Shown here piece by piece: positions 63,400 through 64,000 of a stretch of DNA of 64,000 nt. Within the stretch, counting starts at the first letter, position 1, and every line of letters starts with the position of its first letter. A model generated the notes under the pieces. The model was not told where the DNA came from and searched no databases. It saw nothing but the letters and a program-made list of their open reading frames with translations. The position numbers and the translations under genes were made by a program. This DNA is from Terriglobales bacterium. Lineage in GTDB: Bacteria; Acidobacteriota; Terriglobia; Terriglobales; Acidobacteriaceae. The stretch lies in assembly GCA_035561515.1 (NCBI GenBank), contig DATMXP010000009.1, positions 62,001-126,000 on the forward strand. Direction: 5' to 3'.

Positions 63400-64000
63400 A
63401 GTAGGAACCTCCCGCGATTCAGATTGTCCTTCGGACTAAGCGCGCGCTTGGCCGCCATCATCGCATCCATGTTATTGGGACTCGTGCCCCACACGCTAAT
63501 CTCAGGTTTCAGCGATACCGGGCAGCGCATCACCACCGTCGACGCATCTCGTGGCAAGCTCTTGCGGAGTTCGCGAATGCACCCGACGTAGTTCTCGGCC
63601 ATGCCGCCATTCAATGCCATCAGCAGAAAACCCACTCCGATGCGTCCCCAGGCCTGTAACTCGAGATGGTTCTCACCTGCCAGGCGCTCCATGGTTCCGA
63701 TTACCTCTCCACCGCTGTTCGGCGGAACCGAAACTGCAACCTTGACCGGCGACTCGTTCCCCAGCTTTTCCACGCGGTCCCAGAACGTGTGCTCCGGCGA
63801 CCCGTCAAATGCCGCCGTTACCGCCGACCCGAGCTCCGACCCATACCTCGCGAGTACGCGATCGCTTCCCCCTGCGCGTACCGCAATCGTCCATGTGCCA
63901 CCAACAGATGCTTTAGGCGACAGCAATTCCAGGCATATGGGTGACAAAGGAGACGCCATCACAAAATCCCGAAACTCGATGGCTTCATTCAGCGATGCGA
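63396..64000 (-). CDS. glcE: Glycolate oxidase FAD-binding subunit, partial at right edge
   Basis: The C-terminal 201 residues of a GlcE/GlcD-like FAD protein are visible; the N-terminal FAD-binding domain lies beyond the window, and the frame is open to the edge (NEAIEFRDFVMASPLSPI). Features include LLSPKASVGGTWTIAVRAGG and the later GFLLMALNGGMAENY. It is followed by glcF through a 4-bp overlap, which supports a GlcE-GlcF pair. Start not seen. Confidence 0.8.
   Translation of the reverse strand, partial: ASLNEAIEFRDFVMASPLSPICLELLSPKASVGGTWTIAVRAGGSDRVLARYGSELGSAVTAAFDGSPEHTFWDRVEKLGNESPVKVAVSVPPNSGGEVIGTMERLAGENHLELQAWGRIGVGFLLMALNGGMAENYVGCIRELRKSLPRDASTVVMRCPVSLKPEISVWGTSPNNMDAMMAAKRALSPKDNLNRGRFLL

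Overview
The window looks like chromosome of a diderm heterotroph of the Acidobacteriota (Koribacter/Terriglobales-like). This is inferred from gene content: KorAB fused gamma-alpha layout, membrane pyrophosphatase, YyaL-type DUF255 protein, DUF2911, several NtrC-type regulators, MlaE/MlaF, and Wzc-type polysaccharide export. Base composition is moderately GC-rich and even throughout. I saw no tRNA, rRNA, CRISPR array, transposase, integrase or phage gene.

Layout. (1) 1-14564 is an exopolysaccharide locus organised as two divergent operons from a shared 300-bp regulatory region. The leftward operon holds gmd, three GT4 glycosyltransferases, an O-antigen polymerase-like protein and a Wzm/Wzt ABC exporter. 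The rightward operon holds a Wzc-type tyrosine autokinase, a TPR protein and a second O-antigen ligase-like protein. (2) The rightward operon runs without a break into peptide-modification genes: a PqqD-like recognition element (B1), a lasso-type B2 protease and a nucleotidyltransferase (12722-14564). Convergent to these lie a PRMT-like methyltransferase, an HPr-kinase-like protein and a 49-residue peptide whose leader fits the lasso precursor pattern exactly (14532-16681). No asparagine-synthetase-like lasso cyclase is present in the window. This is the most unusual system here. (3) 16905-24515 is housekeeping: dnaE, accA and a two-subunit 2-oxoacid:ferredoxin oxidoreductase, ending in a strong terminator.

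(4) 24580-35660 is a patchwork of small genes: DUF2911, DoxX, TPR, zinc-ribbon membrane protein, thiO, a sortase with its own LPxxG substrate, a coiled-coil membrane protein, DUF421, the proton-pumping pyrophosphatase hppA, a ParB-like protein and an archaemetzincin. (5) 35703-41269 (leftward) is a redox module: cytochrome c, FeS ferredoxin-like subunit, NrfD-type membrane subunit, then a histidine kinase with haem-binding CxxCH-type motifs in its sensor domain and a sigma-54 response regulator. A perfect TGTGA-N6-TCACA palindrome lies upstream. (6) 41601-44197 holds a DUF5694 protein, an APC permease and a small membrane protein. (7) 44323-51435 (leftward) holds a large PDZ/GAF/PAS histidine kinase, its NtrC-type regulator, a STAS protein, MlaE/MlaF lipid-transport subunits and engB. 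(8) 51678-64000 holds argD, an alpha/beta hydrolase, a 1178-residue secreted nuclease-like protein, an M20 peptidase, a DUF255 protein, dps and glycolate-oxidase subunits glcF and glcE (partial at the right edge).

All calls come from reading the sequence and from family knowledge; no database search was run. Start codons were moved from the longest frame where a ribosome-binding site or the family N-terminus argued for it.
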